This document shows positions 32,593 through 41,965 of a stretch of DNA of 43,056 bases, piece by piece; position 1 is the stretch's first letter; each line of letters starts with the position of its first letter. Location of the stretch: contig NZ_JBILQK010000029.1 of the NCBI RefSeq assembly GCF_044373315.1, forward strand, positions 1 through 43,056. The letters are read 5' to 3'. Origin of the DNA: JACDQM01 sp044373315 (GTDB lineage Bacteria; Pseudomonadota; Gammaproteobacteria; Burkholderiales; Burkholderiaceae_C). The translations under genes and the position numbers were made by a program. Below the pieces are notes generated by a model. It did not search any database and was not told the DNA's origin. It was given only the letters and a program-made list of their open reading frames with translations.

Positions 32593-34476
32593 TCAGAGCT
32601 CGACCTTGGAGCCCAGTTCGACCACGCGATTGGTCGGCAGATGCAGAAAGTCTGCGGCAGCCGCTGCATTGCGATGCATGCTGGCGAAGAGCTTCTCGCG
32701 CCACAAGGCCATGCCTGAACCGATGGTGGGGATGACGATGTCGCGCGACAGGAAGTAGCTGGTATCCATCTCCTCCAGCAGCACGCCGCTTTGCTCCAGC
32801 AGCTTCAGCGCCTCGGGCACATCGGGCTCGTTCTTGAAGCCGAAGTGCAGGCTGACCTGCCAGCAGTCATTGCCCAGGCTCTGCACCTGCACGCGCTTGT
32901 CGAAGCCGATCCACGGCACCTCATGGTGCTTGACACTGACGAAGAGGTTCTGCGCGTGCAGCACCTTGTTGTGCTTCAGGTTGTGCAGAAGCGCGTTCGG
33001 TGTGGAGCCCTGCTCGGCAGACAGAAACACTGCCGTTCCCGGCACGCGGATGGGCGGGCTGACGAACACCGCTTCCAGGAAACTCTCCAGGTCGATCGCA
33101 TCCTCGCGCAGCTTCTTGCTGAGCATGCGCCGGCCCTGCTTCCAGGTCAGCATCAGCGTGAACATGCCGATGCCGATCAGCAGCGGGAACCAGCCGCCGT
33201 GCGCGACCTTCAGCAGGTTTGACGCAAGGAAGGTCAGGTCGATGATGAAGAACAAGCCGGTGGCCGCCACGCATAGCGCCAGCGGGTACTTCCAGCCATA
33301 GCGGATCACGAAGAAGGTCATCACCGTGGTGATGGTCATGTCGATCGTCACGGCCACACCATAGGCCGCTGCCAGATTGCTGGACGAGCCAAAGAACACC
33401 ACCGCCAGCACCACGAAGGCGAACAGGCCCCAGTTGACGAAGGGGATGTAGATCTGCCCGATGTCACGCACGGAGGTGTGCAGGATGCGCATGCGCGGCA
33501 GGATGCCCAGTTGCACGGCCTGCTTGGTGACCGAGAACGCCGCCGTGATCAGCGCCTGCGAAGCAACGATGGCAGCCAGCGTGGCCAGCAGGAACAGCGG
33601 AATCTCGGCCCAGTTTGGCGCCAGCAGAAAGAACGGGTTCTTCACGGCGGCTGGGTCGTTCAGCAGCATCGCGCCCTGGCCGAAGTAGTTGATCACCAGC
33701 GCCGGCATCACGAAGCCATACCAGGCGATGCGGATCGGCTTCTTGCCGAAGTGTCCAAGGTCGGCATACAGCGCCTCGCCCCCGGTCACCACCAGCACGA
33801 CGGCACCCAGCGCCACGAAGGCCACCCAGCGGTACTCCATGCAGAAGGCAAACGCGTAGGCCGGGTTGACGGCCACCAGCACATGCGGATTGCCGACGAT
33901 ATGTGGAATTCCCAGCAGCGCAAGACTGCAGAACCACACCAGCATCACCGGGCCAAAGGCCTTGCCGATGCCCGCAGTGCCGAAGCGCTGCACGGCAAAA
34001 AGGCCGGCCAGCACCAGCAAGGTCAAGGGCATGATCGCCGCATGAAACTGGGGCGCGTAGACATCGATGCCTTCCACCGCCCCCAGCACCGTCATGGCCG
34101 GCGTGATCACCGCATCGCCATAGAAGATCGCTGTGCCGAACAGCCCCACCACCAACAGGCTCCGGCGCAGCCTGGGCTTGTCATTGACCGCATTGGTGGC
34201 CAGCGCCAGCATCGCGATCAGACCGCCCTCGCCGTTGTTGTCGGCGCGCAGAATGAGCAACACATACTTGAGCGAGACGATGATCGTCATCGTCCAGAAC
34301 AGCAGCGACAGCACGCCCAGGATGTTGTCGTGGGTGGGCGCAACATGGCCGCCATGGAACACCTCCTTGAGGGCATACAAGGGGCTGGTGCCGATGTCAC
34401 CGTAGACGACGCCCAGGGCGCCGAGCGTCATGCCGGCCAGCGCGGTCGGGCCGCGGCTCGTAGAGGAAGAGCTCAC
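32593..34476 (-). CDS. kup: Low-affinity potassium transporter Kup
   Basis: A KUP/HAK/KT potassium-proton symporter of the inner membrane. With the GTG start at 34476 it has 627 residues, close to E. coli Kup (622), starting VSSSSTSRGPTALAGMTLGA. Signature sequences include LGVVYGDIGTSPLYALKEVF, LLILRADNNGEGGLIAMLAL and FYGDAVITPAMTVLGAVEGI. About 12 membrane helices are followed by a cytoplasmic tail (VQVQSLGNDCWQVSLHFGFK). The frame is open for 30 more codons upstream (to 34566); family N termini favour the GTG, but no strong Shine-Dalgarno supports it. Confidence 0.95.
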   Translation of the reverse strand: MSSSSTSRGPTALAGMTLGALGVVYGDIGTSPLYALKEVFHGGHVAPTHDNILGVLSLLFWTMTIIVSLKYVLLILRADNNGEGGLIAMLALATNAVNDKPRLRRSLLVVGLFGTAIFYGDAVITPAMTVLGAVEGIDVYAPQFHAAIMPLTLLVLAGLFAVQRFGTAGIGKAFGPVMLVWFCSLALLGIPHIVGNPHVLVAVNPAYAFAFCMEYRWVAFVALGAVVLVVTGGEALYADLGHFGKKPIRIAWYGFVMPALVINYFGQGAMLLNDPAAVKNPFFLLAPNWAEIPLFLLATLAAIVASQALITAAFSVTKQAVQLGILPRMRILHTSVRDIGQIYIPFVNWGLFAFVVLAVVFFGSSSNLAAAYGVAVTIDMTITTVMTFFVIRYGWKYPLALCVAATGLFFIIDLTFLASNLLKVAHGGWFPLLIGIGMFTLMLTWKQGRRMLSKKLREDAIDLESFLEAVFVSPPIRVPGTAVFLSAEQGSTPNALLHNLKHNKVLHAQNLFVSVKHHEVPWIGFDKRVQVQSLGNDCWQVSLHFGFKNEPDVPEALKLLEQSGVLLEEMDTSYFLSRDIVIPTIGSGMALWREKLFASMHRNAAAAADFLHLPTNRVVELGSKVEL

Positions 34477-34628
34477 AAGAACGAGGGTGGCCGCAAGCAG
34501 CCACGAAGTATCAGTGCGCTTATTCTGCGCCTGCCGGACAGAAATTGTGCAGCGCAGCAATGCCACTGTTGCCCGCCGAAACCACAGGGCTTGACAGGCT
34601 GCAATGCTGCTGGCTCAGAAGCCGTCCC

Positions 34629-36632
34629 TCAGCGAAGAATCGGCTCGCCCTGGACAACGCGGCGCACGAACTCCAGCGTGTTCTGATGCAGCTCGTCGCG
34701 ATTGGCCGGCTTGGTGAAGCTATGCCCCTCGTCCTCCGCGGTCAGGAACCACACGGGCGTGCCCTGTGCGCGCAGCGCGCTGACGATCTGCTGCGCCTTG
34801 CCATAGGGCACGCGCGGGTCGTTGCGGCCATGCACGATGAACATGGGCTTGCGCATGCGATCCACGCGGCTCAAGGGCGAAATCTCGGTCAGGAAGCGCC
34901 GCATCGCCGGATCGCGCTCGTCACCGTACTCGGCACGGCGGTTATCGCGGCGGTAGCTTTCGGTGTGCTCCAGAAAGCTGACGAAGTTGGCGATACCGAC
35001 GCGGCAGATGCTGCCGGCAATGCGCGGCGACTCAGCCGCTGCCACGGCCAGCGTCAGATAGCCGCCATAGCTGCCGCCTGCCACCACGACCTTGCCTGCG
35101 TCCATATCGGCCCGTGTCGCGATCAGATCCAGCAAGGCGCTCACATCGCGCGTGGCGTTCTCGCGCAGGCGGCCGTTATCCAGGGCCAGGAAGCGCTTGC
35201 CGAAGCCATCCGAGCCCCGCACATTGGGCTGGATCAGGTGCATGCCCTGCTGCTCGACCAGGGCGCGCAGCGTGGCCGACAGATAGCCCGGCCGCGCCTG
35301 CGCGGCCGGGCCGCCATGCAGGCTGATGTAGACCGGCCGCGGCCCCTTGAAGTGGGCCGGCGGCGGCGTGTGCAGGCCGCTGATCTCCAGCCCGTCGAAG
35401 CTCTTCCAGCGCAGCAGGCCGGTCTGCAGCGCCGTGCCCTCGGTATCTGCAGCACTCCAGGCGGTCAGCTTGCCGTCCGCCTGGTTCCAGCTGTAGACCT
35501 GGCCAGGGCTCTGCGTCCAGACATGGTGAAAGCCGAGTTCGGGCAATTGCTGATGCCAGCGCGCGTTGCGCAGCTGGCCCTCGGGCAGATCAGTCGCCAC
35601 GCGCTGCGGCGGCGCTGCAGAGTCAGGCGCATACAGTCGCAGGGCCGAGACGCCGCCTTCATTGCTGACCAGGGCCAGCGGGCGCGAACGGCCGGCAGCA
35701 GCCGGCGGAACGGCCAGCGCCTCCAGGTCGGCCGACAGCCCGGTCAGCAGCGCCTGGCGCTCACCCGTTGCCGCGGAGAGGCGGGTCAGATGGCGGAACT
35801 CGCCTTGCAGCGCCTGCCGTCCCCACACCACATCACCGTCGCGCTCGGCATCCGAGGCTTCGCCATCGTCCGTCCCCGACTGCGCGCGCCCGATCGGCCG
35901 CCCCGCGGCCCCTGAGAGATCAAAGCTCAGCAGCTGGCTGCGCTGGCCTTGGCTTCGCAGCACCAGAATCGTGCCTTCAGGCGTGATACGCAGATCGCCG
36001 AAGCGCCCTCCCGTCACCTCGCCGAGCACGCGTGCGCCGGCCGGATTCTGCGGATCCATCCACATCAGCCAGCTGCGCGCTTGGCGTGTGGCGGTGGCCT
36101 CGTCGCCGCCCTTGCGATCCAGCTGTTCCTGCAGAAACACCAGGCCGCGCCCTTGCGGCAGAAAGGCGAACTCCTTGACCCGAACGCCGGCCGGGGTCAG
36201 GACTTGCCCTGGCGCAGGCTGCTTGCCGGCATCGAGCCGATGCAGGCGATAGGCCTCGTCGCCACCCTGATCGCGGGTGAACACCAGATAACGCGCCTGC
36301 TGCGGCTCCCACAAGGCTTCGGCGACCGGATCAGCGCCTTGCGTCAGCGGCTCGGGCACGGCACCCGGCGCCGCGAGCCGGTGCAGCTGCATCAGCCCCT
36401 GGCTGCGCGCCAGCACCAGCATCTCGCGCTGCTGCGGATGCCAGTCGACAAAGCGCAGCGCCGGCGCCTCCTTGCGTGCCAGCGGCGCGTGCCGCTGGAA
36501 TGCCGGGATGCCAGTCCCCGCAAACTGTGCGGTCGACGCAGGCGGCTGCGCCGGTCCGATACCGCTGCACCCGGCCACTCCGAGAACAAGTACGGCTAGA
36601 CAGCCGATGATCAAGCTAGAACGATTCCGCAT
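34629..36632 (-). CDS. S9 family prolyl-oligopeptidase-type lipoprotein
   Basis: A 667-residue lipoprotein peptidase. The signal peptide ends in the lipobox VAGC with Cys22; the next residue is Ser, so outer-membrane sorting is likely. A beta-propeller-like region (~50-400) gates the alpha/beta-hydrolase domain (~410-667). The catalytic triad is readable: Ser in VVVAGGSYGGYLTLAV, Asp in VHGRNDPRVPYG and His in EDEGHSFTKP. ISLHGGPAAQ is the oxyanion region. It should cleave peptides in the periplasm or outer membrane, often after proline in relatives. It lies downstream of a TonB-dependent receptor gene on the same strand, separated by a terminator. Confidence 0.93.
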   Translation of the reverse strand: MRNRSSLIIGCLAVLVLGVAGCSGIGPAQPPASTAQFAGTGIPAFQRHAPLARKEAPALRFVDWHPQQREMLVLARSQGLMQLHRLAAPGAVPEPLTQGADPVAEALWEPQQARYLVFTRDQGGDEAYRLHRLDAGKQPAPGQVLTPAGVRVKEFAFLPQGRGLVFLQEQLDRKGGDEATATRQARSWLMWMDPQNPAGARVLGEVTGGRFGDLRITPEGTILVLRSQGQRSQLLSFDLSGAAGRPIGRAQSGTDDGEASDAERDGDVVWGRQALQGEFRHLTRLSAATGERQALLTGLSADLEALAVPPAAAGRSRPLALVSNEGGVSALRLYAPDSAAPPQRVATDLPEGQLRNARWHQQLPELGFHHVWTQSPGQVYSWNQADGKLTAWSAADTEGTALQTGLLRWKSFDGLEISGLHTPPPAHFKGPRPVYISLHGGPAAQARPGYLSATLRALVEQQGMHLIQPNVRGSDGFGKRFLALDNGRLRENATRDVSALLDLIATRADMDAGKVVVAGGSYGGYLTLAVAAAESPRIAGSICRVGIANFVSFLEHTESYRRDNRRAEYGDERDPAMRRFLTEISPLSRVDRMRKPMFIVHGRNDPRVPYGKAQQIVSALRAQGTPVWFLTAEDEGHSFTKPANRDELHQNTLEFVRRVVQGEPILR

Positions 36633-36666
36633 GCCGATTCGGATCCAAACCTATTCATGCCAAGGC

Positions 36667-36691
36667 AAAACGGGGGGCAGAAGCCCCCCCC
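36667..36691 (-). terminator. Rho-independent terminator of the TonB-dependent receptor gene
   Basis: On the minus strand GGGGGGC pairs with GCCCCCC around a TTCT loop (stem 36672-36678 / 83-89), and GTTTTG follows directly. It starts about 27 bp after the receptor stop codon and lies 35 bp before the S9 peptidase gene, so the peptidase probably needs its own promoter or readthrough. Confidence 0.82.
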
Positions 36692-36717
36692 GGCGAGACA
36701 GCGACCAAGAGGCCGGC

Positions 36718-39462
36718 TCAGTACTTGTACTGCGCCGAAACGCTGAAGTACCGCCCACGCCCGCTGTGGAACTGATTGTTCATATTGCCGGTCTCCAAAG
36801 CGTCATAGTTGGCTTTGCGGTCCAGCACGTTGTCGATGTTCAGGTTCAAGCTCAAGTTCTTGATGCCCTTGTAGTCCACACCCAGATCAATCGTGTTCCA
36901 GCGAGCAATGCTGCACAGCTCAGGATTGCCGCCATCGGTGTACGTCTTGCAGGTGCTGGCGGACAAGCCGATGTTGCGCATCGGGTCCACATGGTTGAGC
37001 TTGCCGCTCAGGCGCCAATCGCCCAGATTCCACTTGGCCGACAGGCTGCCACGATTGGTAGGCGTGTCTTCGTCACCCCGGTCGCTGCTCAGCGGGTCCC
37101 CGGGCAGCGATGCCGAATCTCTGCGTGTCAGCGTCGTCGTCTGCAAACCGAACTCCAGCCTGCCCATGGCGTCCGGCAGAGGCAGCCGAACGCGTGCATC
37201 AATGTCGAAGCCGGCCACGATGGTGCGGTTCAGGTTGCGGAACTGGCGGATGACATAGTCGATCGGACCCGAGTTGGGCACCCCAGGCAGCCATGTGCTC
37301 GGATCGGGATTGCGGACGATGCCCCCGGGGAATCGGTCCGGAGTACGCAGCACATCGGCGACGCTGGGACGATTCACCTCATTGCGCCGGTCGTAGTAAA
37401 AACCATCGATCGCCAGATTGACGTAGCTGCTGGGCTCGAACAGCAAGCCAAGCGTCAAGCTCTTGGAGGTCTCCGGGCGCAGTCCCTTGTTCGCAAGAAT
37501 CGCCGCCGGGATGCTGCGCGATGATGAGCAGTCCGTCGTCAGCTTGGTCACCGGGCAACGCACGGAATCCTCGGGGTTCCCGCTATTGCTGAACGATGCT
37601 ACGTTGCCTGCGTTGATCTGTGAAAGCGCCGGCGCGCGAAACGCCGTGGCATAGGTGCTGCGCAGTGCTGCGATCGGACTGAACTGGTACTTGGCGCCCA
37701 ACTTCCCGGTGCTTGCCGAGCCAAAGTCCTGATAGTTCTCGGCGCGAAATGCCAGTTGCGTCTCCAGCATCTTCAGCAGCGGCATCTGAAGCTCGACGTA
37801 TGCAGCCCCCGACGTACGACTGCCCGCAGCAGAGGCCGAACCACGACCGATAAAGCCGCCACTCGCCAACGTGCCATCCGGCCGCACCGACATCGATTCC
37901 TTGCGGAACTCGGCCCCGGTTCCCAAGGCAGCCATACCACCCGGCAGCTTGAACAGCTCGCGCGTGGCGCGCACATCCACCGAGGTGTAGCGGCTCACTC
38001 CCGACGTCAGCACATCATCGACCAGATCGTCGATGGCCTGCGGCGAGTTCGTCTGGCCATTGAATCGGTAGCTCCGCGTCGCGATGGCGTTTTTCATGCC
38101 CTGCAGCGTGAGCTGGTTGGTGACGCGCTGGTCCAGGGTCTGGTGGTGGTGGAGAAGCGCCGCCTCAACATCCCACGCACCCAGCGTGGTGCTGACACCT
38201 GCCAGGAATCGAACATTGCGGGACTCGGAGATGTCCTGCCCGGTGATGTCTGCGAAGCGGTAGCGCAGCCCAATCGGCGTGGTGAAAGGATTGTCTGGGT
38301 GGCCAACCGGCAGACGGAGCCCGTCAAAGACCTGAAGCTTGGCGTCAGCGTTGGCCCAAACCGAGCGGGACTCAGTCCGTGTCGGGCTGCCGCGGCCGTA
38401 GACACTCTTCGTCGACGAAAGCATCAGCTCGCTGAACACCTGCGTTGTGTCACTGACCAAATAGCTGGCACGCAACAGCCCCCCGAGCCGGTCTTGCGCC
38501 CCCACCCGCTGCGAGTTCGGATCATTCTCGGTGTCAAAGCGGCATTCGCCAGCGCGCCACAGGCTGGCTGAAGTCCACAGCGGTACCGTTTGCGGGAGCC
38601 CCTTGCCAATGATGTTGGCGTCGGGGCAGCCCGCCCCTGCTTGGCGGAAGGTGCCTGAACCGGTGCCAGACAAGGTGTAGTAGTTGCCGGTAGGCACGCT
38701 GCTTGACGACGGAACAAAGTTGCCGATGTAGCGCGTGTACAGATCGGCCTGAACGTCGTCACGAATGTCCGCTGTACGCACGGGCTTGCGCGCGTTCACA
38801 TCCAGTGTCGCCACCAGGTTGAGCCCTTTGGCAATCGATTCGCCGAAGCCGAAAGCCAGTGACGCGCGATCAACCCGATGCTGGCCATCGTCGTTGAACG
38901 CGGTCCCCGCATCGATGGCCAGACCCTGGAAGTCCTTGCGAAGAATGATGTTGACGACACCAGCAATCGCGTCAGACCCATACGTGGCCGACGCGCCATC
39001 CTTGAGGATTTCGATCCGATCAACGGCAGCCATCGGTATGGCATTGAGGTTGTAAATGGTGGAGCGGCCTGTATTGGGGTCGGCAACCGGCGCGGCGCCG
39101 AGCCGTCGACCATTCAGGAGGGTCAGCGTTGCCGCGGAGCCCAGCCCCCGCAAGCCGATGGACGACGTGCCGCTGTTGAAAGAGTTGCTCACCGAGTCAT
39201 TGAGAGAACCCGCCCCAACAGCTGGATTGCGCCGCAGGAACTCATCGACAGTCGTGACGCCTGACTCCTCGATCTCCTTGCGAGAGATGACCTGCACCGG
39301 CGAGGGCGTTTCGGCATTCAGCCGCTTGATGATCGAGCCAGTGACTTCGACTCGGTCCAAGGTGCTCCTGTCAGCGGTCTGCGCCTGAGCTGCGAGAGAG
39401 GCACACAGCGCCGCGGCAGCAAGCGCCATCAGGTTGCGGTGACAAGGATGTGCTCGATTCAT
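36718..39462 (-). CDS. TonB-dependent outer-membrane receptor
   Basis: A 914-residue outer-membrane receptor. Signal peptide of about 28 residues (MNRAHPCHRNLMALAAAALC to AAQAQ). The TonB-box/plug region begins DRVEVTGSIIKRLNAETPSP with PVQVISRKEIEESGVTTVDE, then SSIGLRGLGSAATLTLLNGR and DRIEILKDGASATYGSDAIA. A 22-strand-type barrel follows and ends in an aromatic residue (FSVSAQYKY). Ligand cannot be told: the form is shared by receptors for peptides, sugars and siderophores. The start at 39462 was chosen over a frame that extends into the LysR gene. It is divergent from LysR and precedes an S9 peptidase, which hints at peptide uptake. Confidence 0.95.
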   Translation of the reverse strand: MNRAHPCHRNLMALAAAALCASLAAQAQTADRSTLDRVEVTGSIIKRLNAETPSPVQVISRKEIEESGVTTVDEFLRRNPAVGAGSLNDSVSNSFNSGTSSIGLRGLGSAATLTLLNGRRLGAAPVADPNTGRSTIYNLNAIPMAAVDRIEILKDGASATYGSDAIAGVVNIILRKDFQGLAIDAGTAFNDDGQHRVDRASLAFGFGESIAKGLNLVATLDVNARKPVRTADIRDDVQADLYTRYIGNFVPSSSSVPTGNYYTLSGTGSGTFRQAGAGCPDANIIGKGLPQTVPLWTSASLWRAGECRFDTENDPNSQRVGAQDRLGGLLRASYLVSDTTQVFSELMLSSTKSVYGRGSPTRTESRSVWANADAKLQVFDGLRLPVGHPDNPFTTPIGLRYRFADITGQDISESRNVRFLAGVSTTLGAWDVEAALLHHHQTLDQRVTNQLTLQGMKNAIATRSYRFNGQTNSPQAIDDLVDDVLTSGVSRYTSVDVRATRELFKLPGGMAALGTGAEFRKESMSVRPDGTLASGGFIGRGSASAAGSRTSGAAYVELQMPLLKMLETQLAFRAENYQDFGSASTGKLGAKYQFSPIAALRSTYATAFRAPALSQINAGNVASFSNSGNPEDSVRCPVTKLTTDCSSSRSIPAAILANKGLRPETSKSLTLGLLFEPSSYVNLAIDGFYYDRRNEVNRPSVADVLRTPDRFPGGIVRNPDPSTWLPGVPNSGPIDYVIRQFRNLNRTIVAGFDIDARVRLPLPDAMGRLEFGLQTTTLTRRDSASLPGDPLSSDRGDEDTPTNRGSLSAKWNLGDWRLSGKLNHVDPMRNIGLSASTCKTYTDGGNPELCSIARWNTIDLGVDYKGIKNLSLNLNIDNVLDRKANYDALETGNMNNQFHSGRGRYFSVSAQYKY

Positions 39463-39564
39463 GGTTTCCCCGGTGTGAGAACGTAGCGAAGACTGGCGAT
39501 AAGCCCGCAAAGATGCCCGGCACACACCGACAATCCATGACGATTTCTTTACCGATCTTTTCCG

Positions 39565-40527
39565 ATGGTTATCGAACAGGGTTTGGGCGTCAGTCCGGAG
39601 CAGGCCGAGGCCTTCGTGATGCGCCGCATGAGCCTGCGCCATCTGCGCGTGCTGAAGGCCCTGGCCGACGCTGGCTCCCTCAGTGGCGCGGCCGATCTGC
39701 TGCATGTCACCCAGCCCGCCATCAGCAAGGCGCTCGGAGAGATCGAACGCTCCATCGGACAAACCCTGATCGCGCGGCGCGGACGCAACATTCGCCTCAC
39801 GCCTGTCGCACAACGCCTGGTTGAGTTGGGTGAACGCATGGATGCCATGCTGCGGCGCGGCGGTGAGGAAGTGGCCTCGCTGGTGCGTGGCACCAGTGGT
39901 GAGCTGCTGATCGGCGCAACCAACGCAGCGTTGACCGATCTTCTGAGCGACGCGCTGGCTCGCATGAAGGCGGAGCATCCGCTGCTGGCCATCAGTGTGC
40001 GCACCCATGCGCTGACAGCGATGTTTGAGGACCTTCGCGCCGGCCGACTTGACCTGGTGATCGCTCGCCAGGCACACGGAACGCCGCCCGACTTGGACTA
40101 CGAGTTGCTGTTGCCGACCCACGAGGTGGTAGCCATCAGCGCCAAGCACCCACTGGCGACGCACCGCAAGCTCAGCTGGGAGACGCTCAATGACCAGCCC
40201 TGGATCTGGCCGCTTCCAGGCACAAGCTCACGCGCTCGCCGCGATGCCTTCTGGCGGGAACTGGGCCTGCCGCTTCCTACCGATGTGCTGCAGACCGACG
40301 ACCTGATGCTGACCATGGGCATGCTCAAGCGCCTACCGCTCGTCACCATCATGCCGCAGCACCTCGCTCAAAGTGCTGCGCGCGAAGGCATCGTCAGAAT
40401 CCTGCCCCTGTACGTGGACCTCGGTCTTGGCAACCTGTGCATCTGGCAACTGCGCGATGTGAGCTCCCCGCCAGTGCAGCACTTCAAGAGTGCGCTTCAG
40501 GCGGCCAGTGCTGCCGCTCAGGCGTAG
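39565..40527 (+). CDS. LysR family transcriptional regulator
   Basis: A 320-residue LysR-type regulator. The winged helix is at ~19-80 (LRHLRVLKALADAGSLSGAA, LLHVTQPAISKALGEIERSI), followed by the linker helix and a periplasmic-binding-like effector domain (GELLIGATNAALTDLLSDAL, ELLLPTHEVVAISAKHPLAT). The ATG at 39565 gives about 20 residues before the usual LysR start; the in-frame ATGs at 39619 and 39628 (MRRMSLRH) are plausible alternatives. It is divergent from the TonB-dependent receptor with about 100 bp between, so that receptor is the obvious target. Its 3' end overlaps gshA by 10 bp tail to tail. Confidence 0.93.
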   Translation: MVIEQGLGVSPEQAEAFVMRRMSLRHLRVLKALADAGSLSGAADLLHVTQPAISKALGEIERSIGQTLIARRGRNIRLTPVAQRLVELGERMDAMLRRGGEEVASLVRGTSGELLIGATNAALTDLLSDALARMKAEHPLLAISVRTHALTAMFEDLRAGRLDLVIARQAHGTPPDLDYELLLPTHEVVAISAKHPLATHRKLSWETLNDQPWIWPLPGTSSRARRDAFWRELGLPLPTDVLQTDDLMLTMGMLKRLPLVTIMPQHLAQSAAREGIVRILPLYVDLGLGNLCIWQLRDVSSPPVQHFKSALQAASAAAQA

Positions 40528-41813
40528 TTCTCGGCGTCCGGGTCGGTCGCCTCGAGCTCGTAGCTGGCCGCAAGCATCGCCAGGCGTGCGATCACGCCGT
40601 ACATGTAGAAGCGGTTCGGCGCGCTGGCCCCGGGGCGCTCGCCCGGCCGTGGCAGATGCGAAGACTCGGCAAAGGCCAGCGGGACGAAGCTCGCGCCCGG
40701 CGCGTTGAGGTTCTCGTCGATGCCTCGCTCGGCATGCACGCGGTAGAACCCGCCGACCACGTAGCGGTCCATCATGTAGACCACCGGCTCGGCCACGGCC
40801 TCGTTGACGCGCTCGTTGGTGGCTACGCCCTCCTGCACGATCACCTCGCTGACGCTCTGGCCGTCCTTGATCACACTCATCTTGTTGCGCGTGCGCCGGC
40901 CCAGCTCGGCCAGTTCCTTGGCGTCGCGCACCGTCATGATGCCCATTCCATAGGTGCCGGCGTCGGGCTTAACGATCACAAAGGGCTTCTCGTTGATGCC
41001 GTATTCCTTGTACTTGCGGCGCACCTTGCCCAGCATCGCGTCGACCTGGGTCTGCAGCGCCTCAAGGCCCTGGCCTTCACTGAAGTCCAGGCCCGAGCAG
41101 GGCGAGAACATCGGGTTGATCAGCCAGGGGTCCATGCCCAGCAGCTTGGCGAATCGCTTGGCCACGTCCTCGTAGGACTTGAAGTGCCGGGTCTTGCGTC
41201 GCACGGCCCAGCCAGCATGCAAGGGCGGCAGCAGGTACTGCTCGTGCAAGCCTTGCAGCGCCTCAGGCACGCCTGCGGAAAGGTCGTTGTTCAGCAGGAT
41301 GGTGCAGGGATCGAAATCCTTCAGGCCGAGGCGCCCGCGGCTGCGGACCAGCGGCTCCACCGTCAGCGAGCTGCCGTCGGCCAGGCGCAGCTCGGTCGGC
41401 TGATCCACCGTGGGATCCAGCGAGCCCAGGCGCACGTTCAGACCGGCCTGGGTGAAGATGCGGATCAGCGTCGCCACATTGCTGAGGTAGAAGCTGTTGC
41501 GGGTGTGGTTCTCCGGGATCAGCAGCAGATTCTTGGCCTCGGGGCAGATCTTCTCGATCGCAGCCATCGCCGCCTGCACCGCCAGAGGCAGCATTTCCTT
41601 GGTCAGGTTGTTGAAGCCGCCTGGAAAAAGATTGGTATCCACCGGCGCCAGCTTGAAGCCGGCGTTGCGCAAATCCACCGAGCTGTAGAAGGGCGGCGTG
41701 TGTTCCATCCACTCCAGGCGAAACCAGCGCTCGATCGCCGGCATCGACTCCAGGATGCGCTGCTCCAGCTCGTTGATCGGGCCGGTCAGGGCGGTGATGA
41801 GGTGTGGGACCAT
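40518..41813 (-). CDS. gshA: Glutamate-cysteine ligase, ferrooxidans type
   Basis: The first step of glutathione synthesis, ATP-dependent joining of glutamate and cysteine. 431 residues from the ATG at 41813 (MVPHLITALTGPINELEQRI). It belongs to the gshA family first defined in Acidithiobacillus ferrooxidans and common in beta-proteobacteria, which is not related in length or sequence to E. coli GshA. Visible family stretches: FKLAPVDTNLFPGGFNNLTK, NHTRNSFYLSNVATLIRIF, INEKPFVIVKPDAGTYGMGI and VVYMMDRYVVGGFYRVHAER. The C terminus is EATDPDAENYA. The longer upstream frame is not conserved-looking. Confidence 0.94.
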   Translation of the reverse strand: MVPHLITALTGPINELEQRILESMPAIERWFRLEWMEHTPPFYSSVDLRNAGFKLAPVDTNLFPGGFNNLTKEMLPLAVQAAMAAIEKICPEAKNLLLIPENHTRNSFYLSNVATLIRIFTQAGLNVRLGSLDPTVDQPTELRLADGSSLTVEPLVRSRGRLGLKDFDPCTILLNNDLSAGVPEALQGLHEQYLLPPLHAGWAVRRKTRHFKSYEDVAKRFAKLLGMDPWLINPMFSPCSGLDFSEGQGLEALQTQVDAMLGKVRRKYKEYGINEKPFVIVKPDAGTYGMGIMTVRDAKELAELGRRTRNKMSVIKDGQSVSEVIVQEGVATNERVNEAVAEPVVYMMDRYVVGGFYRVHAERGIDENLNAPGASFVPLAFAESSHLPRPGERPGASAPNRFYMYGVIARLAMLAASYELEATDPDAENYA

Positions 41814-41965
41814 GGGCTTGCCTGCGAAGACAGCGCCGCAGCGCTGCAAAGGGAGTGGCGACGGGGATGCTGCCGATTCTAGGAGCAGTGCAGATGGGGA
41901 CGCCGGCTGGAAGCACAAGGCCCAGGCGCTGCTAGAGTGCGCCGCAGACTGCTGGATGGAAGCCG

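Noticed and set aside
39463..39564. CGATTTCTTT / CGATCTTTT direct repeat and CGATAA/TTATCG pair in the LysR-TonB receptor gap as a LysR site
   Set aside because: No clear T-N11-A dyad was found and the repeats are short and imperfect, so I do not annotate an operator.
36718..40164. 1148-residue version of the TonB-dependent receptor
   Set aside because: The extra N-terminal part is antisense to the LysR gene. A typical signal peptide begins at the ATG at 39462.
40437..41882. 481-residue open frame on the plus strand
   Set aside because: Antisense shadow of gshA. The product is His/Gln/Val-rich and low in complexity, while gshA in the opposite frame has clear family motifs.
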